A DNA stretch of 55,157 nucleotides. Source: Halobacteroidaceae bacterium (lineage in GTDB: Bacteria; Bacillota; Halanaerobiia; B1SED10-174). The translations under genes were made by a program, and so were the position numbers. The stretch's first letter is position 1. Each line of letters begins with the position of its first letter. The notes beneath the pieces are model-generated. The model had not been told where the DNA came from. It did not search any database and was given only the letters and a program-made list of their open reading frames with translations. The stretch covers positions 1-55,157 of the forward strand of contig PWGV01000118.1 of assembly GCA_003554585.1 (NCBI GenBank). Direction: 5' to 3'. Shown here piece after piece: positions 35,126-42,485 of this stretch.

Positions 35126-36859
35126 ATGATGCGACCCCGGAAAACCCTGGAAGGGCTTGCTCCCTATCCCGTCTCACTAACACCCCGGGCCGACCAGATT
35201 TGCCTGGATATGAATGAAAACCCCAGAGGACCATCTCCCCGGGTTATGCAGGCCCTGCAGGATATAAAAAAAGATCACCTCTATTTATATCCTGATTACC
35301 AGGAATTATACTCGGCACTGGCAGATTACACCGGACTAAAAAATGAAAACCTGATTTTAAGCTGTGGAGGAGATGAAGCAATTCGAATTGTTCTCGATGC
35401 TTTCGTTGAAGAAGGTGAAAAGGTAGTTCTGACTACCCCAACCTATTCCATGTACCACCTCCTACTAAAATTAAGAGGCGCAGATTTAATTGAAATACAT
35501 TATGAAAAGAACCTTGTTTTTCCCCAGGAAAAACTTTTTGAGTTGGGTAAGAATAAACCTGGAGCGGTAATTTTAGTTAACCCCGCCAGCCCTACTGGAG
35601 AAAAAATCCCCCAAAAAACCATTGAAAAGGCTCTTAAATTATTTAAGGATGTTCCCGTTCTGCTCGACGAAACCTACCACCATTATTCCGGGAATTCTGC
35701 TGTTGAACTGGTCCAGGAATATCCCAACCTTTTTATTTTAAGGACTTTTTCCAAGGCTTTTTCTCTTGCCGGCCTTCGCCTGGGTTATGTTATTTCCCAA
35801 AAAGAAAATATAAATAAACTTAACCTGGTAAATCCTCCCTATCCTGTTAGTGGTCCCGGGGTAATAGCAGCGGTTGCAGCACTTGAAGACCGGGAATTCC
35901 TTATGGAGGAAGTAAAAAAAGTGGAAGAAGAAAAAAAGTTCCTGGTTCGGGAACTGTCCTCCCTGGAATTAGAAGTCCGGCTCACTGCCACCAACTTTAT
36001 CCTTGTTAAATTCGGGGAAAAGGCCCCGGAAATAAAAAAACGATTGGCCAAGAGAAAAATCCGGGTTCGGTCACTAGAAAATTATCCTCCCCTCCAGGAT
36101 TATCTCCGGGTAAGCCTGGGAACGCGAGATAATCACCTGGCTTTTTTGCAGGCTTTAAAGGAAATCCTCCCGCCAAAAGTAATCCTTTTTGACCTGGATG
36201 GAGTCCTGGTTGATGTTAACCAATCTTACCTCCAGGCCATCAGGGAAACTGTTGGGTTTTTCAGTAATAACCCGCCTGAATGGGAAGAAATCCGGGCCCA
36301 AAAACAGGCCGGTGGTTTCAATAATGACTGGGATCTAACCTGTTTTCTCCTTGAACAAAGGGGAGATGAAACACCCAGGGAAAGGGTAATTGAAAAATTC
36401 CAGGAGCTTTACCTGGGGAGTAATTTTGATGGGTTAATTAATAAAGAAAAATCCCTTATTAAAAAAGATTTTCTGGAAAGTTTATCTGCAAAATATAAAA
36501 TGGGAATAGTTACGGGAAGACCAAAAACAGAAGCAATTTATGCCCTGGAAAAAATGGGGGTTATCCACTTATTTCAAACCCTTATTACCATGGATGATGT
36601 GCCCCCCGGAAGGGGAAAACCAGATCCGCTGGGCCTGGAACTTGCAATGAAAGAACTGGGAAGTAAACATGGGGTTTATATTGGAGACAACCCGGACGAT
36701 ATGCAAGCCGCAAGGGCAGCTGGACTTATTCCCCTGGGCTGCCTCCCTCCTGATCTTACAAATAAAGATCGGGAAGCCCTAAAAAAAGCGGAGGCAAGGA
36801 AAATCCTGGAAAATATCTACGACCTGGAGGAGATTTTAAAATGCGCAGTGGAAATGTAA
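35126..36859 (+). CDS. hisC: Bifunctional histidinol-phosphate aminotransferase - HAD phosphatase fusion
   Basis: 577 aa from ATG 35126, 1 nt past the hisG stop. Residues ~1-348 are HisC, a PLP aminotransferase: 'CLDMNENPRGPSPRV', 'NPASPTGEKIP', 'LDETYHHYSG', the PLP lysine in 'RTFSKAFSLAGLRLGY'. Residues ~352-577 are a complete HAD hydrolase: motif I 'LFDLDGVLVDV', motif II Thr in 'IVTGRPK', motif III Lys in 'RGKPDPLG', motif IV 'GDNPDD'. No separate histidinol-phosphatase gene (hisN, or PHP-type hisK/hisJ) is in the operon, so the HAD half is the likely step-8 enzyme, next to the step-7 aminotransferase. That is inference. The gene overlaps hisB by 19 nt. Confidence 0.92.
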   Translation: MMRPRKTLEGLAPYPVSLTPRADQICLDMNENPRGPSPRVMQALQDIKKDHLYLYPDYQELYSALADYTGLKNENLILSCGGDEAIRIVLDAFVEEGEKVVLTTPTYSMYHLLLKLRGADLIEIHYEKNLVFPQEKLFELGKNKPGAVILVNPASPTGEKIPQKTIEKALKLFKDVPVLLDETYHHYSGNSAVELVQEYPNLFILRTFSKAFSLAGLRLGYVISQKENINKLNLVNPPYPVSGPGVIAAVAALEDREFLMEEVKKVEEEKKFLVRELSSLELEVRLTATNFILVKFGEKAPEIKKRLAKRKIRVRSLENYPPLQDYLRVSLGTRDNHLAFLQALKEILPPKVILFDLDGVLVDVNQSYLQAIRETVGFFSNNPPEWEEIRAQKQAGGFNNDWDLTCFLLEQRGDETPRERVIEKFQELYLGSNFDGLINKEKSLIKKDFLESLSAKYKMGIVTGRPKTEAIYALEKMGVIHLFQTLITMDDVPPGRGKPDPLGLELAMKELGSKHGVYIGDNPDDMQAARAAGLIPLGCLPPDLTNKDREALKKAEARKILENIYDLEEILKCAVEM

Positions 36860-37425
36860 AAAGGAAAACAAGAGAAACTGATATTAATCTTACAGTTAAC
36901 CTGGATGGAACAGGAAAAATAGATATTAATTGCGAGCTGGGGTTTTTCAGCCACATGCTAGAGAGCCTGGCCTGCCACGGGCAGTTTGATATTAAGGCTT
37001 CCTTAAAAGGAGACCTGCATGTGGGATCCCATCACCTGGTTGAAGACACTGGAATTGCCCTGGGTACAGCAATAAAGGAAGCTTTAGGAGAAAAAAAGGG
37101 TATTCAAAGGGCAGGGTTTTTCTTTTTCCCCATGGATGAAACCCTTGCCATGGCTTCCCTGGACCTATCCGGCAGAGCTTTTTTCCATTGCGATTTTGAA
37201 CCCGGAACGGAAAAAGTCGGGGATTTTCCCTGTGATCTGGTTTTTGATTTTTTTGGCGCTCTATCCAGTTCCCTTGGCGCAGCCATCCACCTGCGTATTC
37301 TTTATGGGCGAAGCGATCATCACAAAATTGAAGCTCTTTTCAAGGCTTTCGCCCGGGCCCTGAAAATGGCCTGTAGTTTAACAGATAATCCTGGGCGTAT
37401 TCCCAGCACCAAGGGGGTCCTTTAA
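36841..37425 (+). CDS. hisB: Imidazoleglycerol-phosphate dehydratase
   Basis: 194 aa, monofunctional size with no phosphatase domain. Step 6 of histidine synthesis, a Mn-dependent dehydration. Metal-binding histidine clusters are visible: 'GFFSHMLESLACHG', 'GSHHLVEDTGIALG', and 'YGRSDHHKIEALFKAFA'. The initiating ATG lies inside the end of hisC-HAD with GGAGGAG 8 nt upstream. hisH begins at the very next base after its stop. Confidence 0.97.
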   Translation: MRSGNVKRKTRETDINLTVNLDGTGKIDINCELGFFSHMLESLACHGQFDIKASLKGDLHVGSHHLVEDTGIALGTAIKEALGEKKGIQRAGFFFFPMDETLAMASLDLSGRAFFHCDFEPGTEKVGDFPCDLVFDFFGALSSSLGAAIHLRILYGRSDHHKIEALFKAFARALKMACSLTDNPGRIPSTKGVL

Positions 37426-38082
37426 ATGACTACCGGTATAATTGATTACGGGGGCGGGAATCTCTATTCTGTGGTTAACGCCCTCGATTATTTAGAAATG
37501 CCAGCACGGCTGGTTAAAAACCCCGAAGACATGGAAAACATTCAGAGATTAATTTTCCCCGGAGTGGGAAGTTTTGCAGCAGCAGTTAATGACCTGAAAC
37601 GGAGAGAACTTTTCACCCCAATAAAAACCTGGATAGAAAATAACCGGCCCTACCTGGGAATTTGTCTCGGAATGCAATTATTATTTGCTCGCAGCAGTGA
37701 ATCTCCCGAAGCCCGGGGATTTGGGGTCCTAGCTGGACGAGTGGAAAAATTCCGGACAAAACGAATCCCCCAGATTGGCTGGAACAGGGTTAGTTGGGTA
37801 AAGGAAAATTCTCTTTCTTCCCGGCTCCAAGGAAAACCTTTTTTTTATTTTCTCCACAGCTACCACGTTTCCGAAGAACAGATCTCCGCGCCCTGGACCC
37901 TGGGCCTTGCAGATTATGAAGGTATTACCTACCCCGCCGCGATCCATTTAGAAAATCTCTGGGGAGTTCAGTTTCACCCCGAAAAAAGCGGGTGGGTAGG
38001 ATTACAATTGCTAAAAAACTGGTTGAATTGGGATGGTGATAGAGTTGTTAACTATAAGAATTATTCCCTGCCTGGATGTTGA
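37426..38082 (+). CDS. hisH: Imidazole glycerol phosphate synthase, glutaminase subunit
   Basis: 218 aa class-I glutamine amidotransferase subunit. Supplies ammonia to HisF. Nucleophile in 'YLGICLGMQLLF' (Cys near residue 81), His-Glu pair in 'VQFHPEKSG', oxyanion strand 'PGVGSFAAAVNDL'. 'GIIDYGGGNLYSVVNALDYL' is the standard start. AAGGGGG precedes the ATG. The C-terminus runs about 15 residues past the usual end and overlaps the start of hisF. Confidence 0.97.
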   Translation: MTTGIIDYGGGNLYSVVNALDYLEMPARLVKNPEDMENIQRLIFPGVGSFAAAVNDLKRRELFTPIKTWIENNRPYLGICLGMQLLFARSSESPEARGFGVLAGRVEKFRTKRIPQIGWNRVSWVKENSLSSRLQGKPFFYFLHSYHVSEEQISAPWTLGLADYEGITYPAAIHLENLWGVQFHPEKSGWVGLQLLKNWLNWDGDRVVNYKNYSLPGC

Positions 38083-38800
38083 TAACGGGCAGGTAGTCAA
38101 GGGAACCAAGTTTAAAGAATTGAAATATGCGGGTGAACCTGTAGAATTGGCCCGCCAATATTACCTGGAAGGAGCAGACGAATTAACCTTTTTGGATATT
38201 GGAGCTTCTCCCCGGGAAGAAGTAACCGTTCTGGACCTGGTAAGAAAGGTTGCCCGGGAAATTTTTATCCCCCTGACCGTTGGTGGAGGCATAAGATCAA
38301 CAGAAGACATACGAAAAGCCCTTAAAGCCGGCGCCGACAAAGTCGCAATCTGTACCGCCGCCCTTAATAATCCTGAGCTGCTTAGCCAGGGGGCCCGCCA
38401 GTTCGGTTCACAGTGTATTGTTCTTAGCATAGATGCCGGTTTTTCCGGCGACACCTGGTATGCCTTTTCCCACGGGGGACGGAAAAATACTGGAAAACCT
38501 GCAATCGAATGGGCCCTGGAAGGGCAGGCCCTGGGAGCAGGAGAAATTCTCTTGAACTCAATTGACCGGGATGGTACTCAGGACGGGTATGACCTGGAAC
38601 TATTAAAAGAAATCTCCTCCCGGGTTAGTATTCCCGTAATTGCCTCGGGCGGGGCGGGAAAACTCGAACACCTGGCCGATGGGATCACAGTTGGAGGGGC
38701 TGATGCGATCCTTGTCGCCTCCCTGCTCCACTATAAACAAATCTCTATCCCCGAGATAAAGAAATACCTTGAGGAAAAGGGGGTTCCGGTTAGATGCTAA
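38045..38800 (+). CDS. hisF: Imidazole glycerol phosphate synthase, cyclase subunit
   Basis: 251 aa (beta/alpha)8 barrel. Step 5: converts PRFAR plus ammonia to imidazoleglycerol phosphate and AICAR. Catalytic Asp residues are in 'RIIPCLDVDNGQVVKG' and 'ILLNSIDRDGTQDGYD'; phosphate-binding loops 'VGGGIRSTEDIRKAL' and 'ASGGAGKLEHL'. I prefer TTG 38045, giving 'MLTIRIIPCLDV', which aligns with the standard HisF start; ATG 38033 would add four residues. The frame overlaps hisH by 38 nt and hisA-IE by 7 nt. Confidence 0.96.
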   Translation: MLTIRIIPCLDVDNGQVVKGTKFKELKYAGEPVELARQYYLEGADELTFLDIGASPREEVTVLDLVRKVAREIFIPLTVGGGIRSTEDIRKALKAGADKVAICTAALNNPELLSQGARQFGSQCIVLSIDAGFSGDTWYAFSHGGRKNTGKPAIEWALEGQALGAGEILLNSIDRDGTQDGYDLELLKEISSRVSIPVIASGGAGKLEHLADGITVGGADAILVASLLHYKQISIPEIKKYLEEKGVPVRC

Positions 38801-40038
38801 TCCCTTCCATTGATTTAATGGGTGGCAAAGCAGTGCAGCTCAAGCAGGGAAAAACCAAAATCCTCGAACACGAGGACCCCCTTTCCCTTGCCCAAAAATT
38901 TAACAAAGTTGGGGAAGTGGCAGTTATCGACCTGGATGCCGCGATGAGCAAAGGAAATAATGAGGAACTCTTGCCCAAACTTTTCCAGGTTGCCAGTTGC
39001 CGGGTGGGCGGAGGAATTCGGACTGTTGAAAAGGCTCGTAATTTAATCAAAATGGGCGCTGGAAAAATCATTATTGGAACCAGTGCCTTTAAAAATGGAG
39101 ATATAAACCGGGATTTTTTGGATAGTTTGAATCAGGAAATATTAAAGGATAAAATTATAATTGCTGTAGATGTAAAAGGAGGCGAAGTTCAGACCCATGG
39201 CTGGACGCGGGGAGCAGGATTGAATCTTGAACAAGCATTAACTGGCCTGCAAAAATACGGGAACGAATTTTTGGTTACCTGCATTGATCGCGAGGGTACC
39301 ATGACCGGACCGGATATGGAATTATTCAGGCTAGCCTGTCAAATAGCACCAGGTAAAATAACTGCAGCGGGAGGCATTTCTGAGCTTGAAGAGATCAGTT
39401 TATTAACCAAAATGGAAGCAAATATTCAACTGGGGATGGCTCTTTATACTGGTAAAATTTTTCTGGAAGAAGCATTTTTTGCAACTCTGGATTGGGAAAA
39501 AGGTTTAATTCCAACTATAACCCGGGACCAAATGGGACAGGTTTTGATGCTGGCCTATTCCAGCACAGAATCGCTGGCCCAGGCTTTAAAAACCGGACAA
39601 ATGTGTTATTATTCCCGCTCCCGGAAAAAACTCTGGACCAAGGGAGAAACTTCGGGCAATTTCCAGAACTTAATCTCCCTGCGTAGCGATTGCGATGGAG
39701 ACGCTCTTTTAGCTACGGTAGAACAAACAGGCCCTGCCTGCCATAGGGAAGGCTATTCCTGTTTTGGGCCTCGCTCTTATTCGTTGGAATACCTGGAAAA
39801 GGTAATCCAAAATCGATTGGCTGACCCTCCCCCGGACTCCTACACTGCAAGTTTGGATGCTGAAAAAGCCCGGGAGAAAATTATTGAAGAAAGCCGGGAG
39901 GTAATTTCCGCTCCCAGTAGAGAAAACCTGACCTGGGAAGCAGCTGATCTAATTTACCACCTTTTGGTTCTTTTGGCCCGGGAGAAGATAAGCTGGGAAG
40001 ACGTCCAAAATGAACTGGCCAGGAGGCATAAACCGTGA
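38794..40038 (+). CDS. hisA: Trifunctional HisA-HisI-HisE fusion
   Basis: 414 aa. Residues ~1-232 are HisA (ProFAR isomerase): 'LIPSIDLMGGKAVQLKQG' with the catalytic Asp, 'IIAVDVKGGEVQTHGW' with the second Asp, 'AAGGISELEEI'. Residues ~233-335 are HisI (phosphoribosyl-AMP cyclohydrolase): 'DQMGQVLMLAYSSTESL', 'WTKGETSGNFQNL', the zinc and metal residues 'DCDGDALL' and 'GPACHREGYSCF'. Residues ~340-414 are HisE (phosphoribosyl-ATP pyrophosphatase): 'REKIIEESREVISA', 'EAADLIYHLLVLL'. These catalyse steps 4, 3 and 2, which are consecutive. HisIE fusions are common; HisA joined in front is not one I know as usual. It overlaps hisF (ATGCTAA) and hisD (GTGA). Confidence 0.95.
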   Translation: MLIPSIDLMGGKAVQLKQGKTKILEHEDPLSLAQKFNKVGEVAVIDLDAAMSKGNNEELLPKLFQVASCRVGGGIRTVEKARNLIKMGAGKIIIGTSAFKNGDINRDFLDSLNQEILKDKIIIAVDVKGGEVQTHGWTRGAGLNLEQALTGLQKYGNEFLVTCIDREGTMTGPDMELFRLACQIAPGKITAAGGISELEEISLLTKMEANIQLGMALYTGKIFLEEAFFATLDWEKGLIPTITRDQMGQVLMLAYSSTESLAQALKTGQMCYYSRSRKKLWTKGETSGNFQNLISLRSDCDGDALLATVEQTGPACHREGYSCFGPRSYSLEYLEKVIQNRLADPPPDSYTASLDAEKAREKIIEESREVISAPSRENLTWEAADLIYHLLVLLAREKISWEDVQNELARRHKP

Positions 40039-41297
40039 AAATAATCAAGAAAGAAAATTTAAGCCCTTCATTTTTTGCTTATCAGGAAAATCCGGATGAA
40101 AAAATGGTAAAAAAAATTCTATCTGAAATAAAAAAAGATGGCGATGCAGCGGTTATTAAATATACCGAAAAATTTGACCTGGTAAAACTTTCTGGACTTA
40201 AGGTTCCCTCCCAGGAAATTAAAAAAGCAAGCGACAAGGTTCCCTCACTCTTTATTAATTCCTGTGAACAAGCAGCGGATAATATTAGAATTTTTGCCAG
40301 CCAGCAACTGGCCCAGGTCAGTGATTTCGAGTTAGAGGTTTCCCCCGGTGTTCTGGTAGGGCAGAGGGTATTTCCGATTCCCAGAGTGGGAATCTATGTC
40401 CCCGGCGGGTCGTTCCCACTTGTTTCCTCCCTGCTCATGGGAGCAGTTCCCGCGCTTGTCGCAGGGGTGGAAAAAGTAATAGTCTGCTCCCCTCCAACCT
40501 TCAACGGAGAAATTCATCCCGCGATTCTTGCCGCAGCAGACCTTCTTGATATCGATGAAGTATACCAGATTGGCGGCGTTCAGGCAATTGGAGCAATGGC
40601 CTACGGAACCGAATCGGTGCCGGCTGTTGATAAAATTGTTGGTCCAGGTAATAGATTCGTAACCCAGGCTAAAAAACATGTTTATGGTCAGGTTGGGATA
40701 GATCTCCTGGCTGGGCCAACAGAGGTCATGATAATTGCTGACGATTCTGGTGACCCGGAAATAATTGCCGCAGATCTGCTCTCTCAGGCTGAACACGACC
40801 CGGAAGCAATTGCTGTCCTGGTTACAGATTCTCTGAAAATGGGGAGAAAAGTTAAAAGAGAAATCCAAAATCAACTTGACGAACTCTCCACTGCGAAGAT
40901 CGCCCGGGAAAGCCTGGAAAAAAATGGGCTGATAATTCTTGTAGAAAATTTGAACCAAGCTGTTGAAATTGCCAATAAAAAAGCTCCAGAGCATCTGGAA
41001 CTCCAAGTTGAAGAACCAGAAGCCATCAGCGGAGCCTTGAAAAACTTCGGGTCATTATTCATTGGCCATCTGACCTGTGAGGTTCTCGGGGATTACACCA
41101 GCGGGCTCAATCATACCCTGCCCACAAATACAACCGCCCGCTATTCCGGGGGTTTAAATGTTTTAGATTTTGTCAAGCTTCCTACCACCCTTAAGGTTTC
41201 CCAACAGGGGTTCAATGAGATCGGGGCGGCTGCTGCTACCCTTGCGGGAATAGAAGGCCTTGCCGGTCATCAAAAGGCCGTCCTTCGCAGACGCTAA
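40035..41297 (+). CDS. hisD: Histidinol dehydrogenase
   Basis: 420 aa. Last two steps of histidine synthesis, oxidising histidinol to histidine with NAD+ and Zn. Landmarks: 'GIYVPGGSFPLVSSLLMGAV', 'GPGNRFVTQAKKHVYGQVG', the zinc/catalytic region 'LLSQAEHDPEA', 'KKAPEHLEL' with Glu/His, and 'GDYTSGLNHTLPTN'. GTG start overlaps the previous stop (GTGA), so coupled. Its own stop overlaps the stop of a convergent pseudogene. Last gene of the operon; I see no clear terminator. Confidence 0.97.
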   Translation: MKIIKKENLSPSFFAYQENPDEKMVKKILSEIKKDGDAAVIKYTEKFDLVKLSGLKVPSQEIKKASDKVPSLFINSCEQAADNIRIFASQQLAQVSDFELEVSPGVLVGQRVFPIPRVGIYVPGGSFPLVSSLLMGAVPALVAGVEKVIVCSPPTFNGEIHPAILAAADLLDIDEVYQIGGVQAIGAMAYGTESVPAVDKIVGPGNRFVTQAKKHVYGQVGIDLLAGPTEVMIIADDSGDPEIIAADLLSQAEHDPEAIAVLVTDSLKMGRKVKREIQNQLDELSTAKIARESLEKNGLIILVENLNQAVEIANKKAPEHLELQVEEPEAISGALKNFGSLFIGHLTCEVLGDYTSGLNHTLPTNTTARYSGGLNVLDFVKLPTTLKVSQQGFNEIGAAAATLAGIEGLAGHQKAVLRRR

Positions 41298-41766
41298 TTC
41301 TTCAAACCCTCCTCTCTCAGAGAAGCGTTTAGCAATATTTCCATGCCTTCCATTTCCCTGCCCAGTTTTTCCTGGGTTAGTTTATTTTGTATCTACTCTT
41401 TTCCCTTTTCCGACAATGCAGTAAAATCATATTCCGCCTGAGCTCTTGTTTTCCACATTGCCCTTCCACTAGGTGCACAGTAAATCTTGCGGTTAGTAGA
41501 TCAGGGACGATTTGGGAAAAAACAATCCTGAAGTTACTCCGATCATATTCGAAAACAAACCAGCAGGTGTCTTCTCCGTACTCCCGGGTTTTAAACAAAC
41601 AGAATTATTCGATCCGGCCCGTTCTCCAGAAAATCCACTCAAAATCCCAGACCGGAATCCATTCTTTTTCCCTGACCAGGCACAAAAGCGGGAAAACTTC
41701 TTCTAGCAATGAATTAAAAGTTAAAGGAAATTTCTTGTTCACCTGGAGAGATTGAAAATTTTCCAC
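41294..41766 (-). pseudogene. Decayed SRPBCC/START-like protein gene
   Basis: On the minus strand a GTG at 41766 with GGAG upstream opens a frame 'NKKFPLTFNSLLEEVFPLLC' and 'VREKEWIPVWDFEWIFWRTG', the usual opening of a small SRPBCC ligand-binding protein. A TAA follows at about residue 57, and the same frame resumes 'FCLFKTREYGEDTCWFVFEY', 'IVPDLLTARFTVHLVEG'. An indel near 41440 moves the frame to 'EYDFTALSEKGKE', an in-frame TAG, then 'NKLTQEKLGREMEGMEILL' to the final stop at 41294. Two stops plus a frameshift in about 157 codons show real decay. It converges on hisD, sharing its last bases. Confidence 0.8.
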
Positions 41767-41863
41767 TTAAATTCATCTCCTTTCTTTTCTATTTTCGCAG
41801 AGAACCCGAATTTTTAACTTTTATGCGTGTTAAAAACAATTACTGTTTTGGTTACAGAATAAT

Positions 41864-41894
41864 AGAAATATCACCCCCAGGGGGTGATATTTCT
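41864..41894. repeat. 31-nt near-perfect palindrome
   Basis: AGAAATATCACCCCC (41864-41878) is the exact reverse complement of GGGGGTGATATTTCT (41880-41894), with one base between. It lies in the intergenic space between the SRPBCC pseudogene and the acidic-protein gene, about 65 nt past the latter's stop on the minus strand. It lacks the long T-tract of a typical terminator (TTCTATTATTC follows on the minus strand), but a weak terminator for 41961-42413 is the simplest reading. Confidence 0.65.
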
Positions 41895-41960
41895 GTCTTA
41901 AAATCCAAATACATTTTTATTTACACCCTTTAAGCAGGGGGTTTTTAATTTTTCGGCAAA

Positions 41961-42413
41961 CTAATTCTCATCTTCTAAAAGCTTCAATCTATCCAACCCA
42001 TACTTTTCAAATTCTTCTTCATACTCCAGGAGTTTGTCCTGGTATTCCCGGAACAATTCTTCATTTTCAAAAATTTCATCGAGCCAATCTTCTCCATGTT
42101 TTACTTCCATATCCCGCTGAGTCAAACGGTCGATTAATTCGTCCCAGAAAACTTCTTCCTCGTATTCCTCGATAAAATCAAAAGCCGGACTTTCATCTTC
42201 AAATTTTCTTGTTGGTTCATAGCTTCCCTCGAACAGTTCTACCAGGTCATCCAGGCCATACTCCTGGGCAAAAGAAAAGATCTTGGCCTGCAGTTCCCGA
42301 TATTCTCTTGTACCCTCCCCTTCTCCAGTTGTAAAGGAATGGATTACCCAATCAGCAATATTCACCATATCAAGCAGTTTAAGATATTCTTCTTTACTAA
42401 ATTCAATTTTCAA
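41961..42413 (-). CDS. Acidic helical protein, unknown function
   Basis: 150 aa, TTG start at 42413 with GGGGGT upstream. Very acidic: stretches such as 'EEYEEEVFWDEL' and 'DKLLEYEEEFEKYG'. Mostly helical, no signal peptide or membrane segment, so cytoplasmic. The N-terminus 'FSKEEYLKLLDMVNIADWVI' resembles short hypothetical proteins in anaerobic Firmicutes, as I recall. It is monocistronic or the last gene after the OmpA-type gene (72-nt gap). The acidity could suit a salt-adapted cytoplasm, but most other proteins here are not unusually acidic. Confidence 0.75.
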   Translation of the reverse strand: MKIEFSKEEYLKLLDMVNIADWVIHSFTTGEGEGTREYRELQAKIFSFAQEYGLDDLVELFEGSYEPTRKFEDESPAFDFIEEYEEEVFWDELIDRLTQRDMEVKHGEDWLDEIFENEELFREYQDKLLEYEEEFEKYGLDRLKLLEDEN

Positions 42414-42485
42414 CCGGCCTACCCCCTTTCCTTTTCAATCGAGATTTAAAACTCCCGGTTATTATTATAATAAATCAGGGAATTA

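Noticed and set aside
41387-41755. 122-codon plus-strand frame after hisD
   Set aside because: The minus strand here carries the SRPBCC remnant with recognisable protein sequence; the plus frame has no ribosome site or family features.
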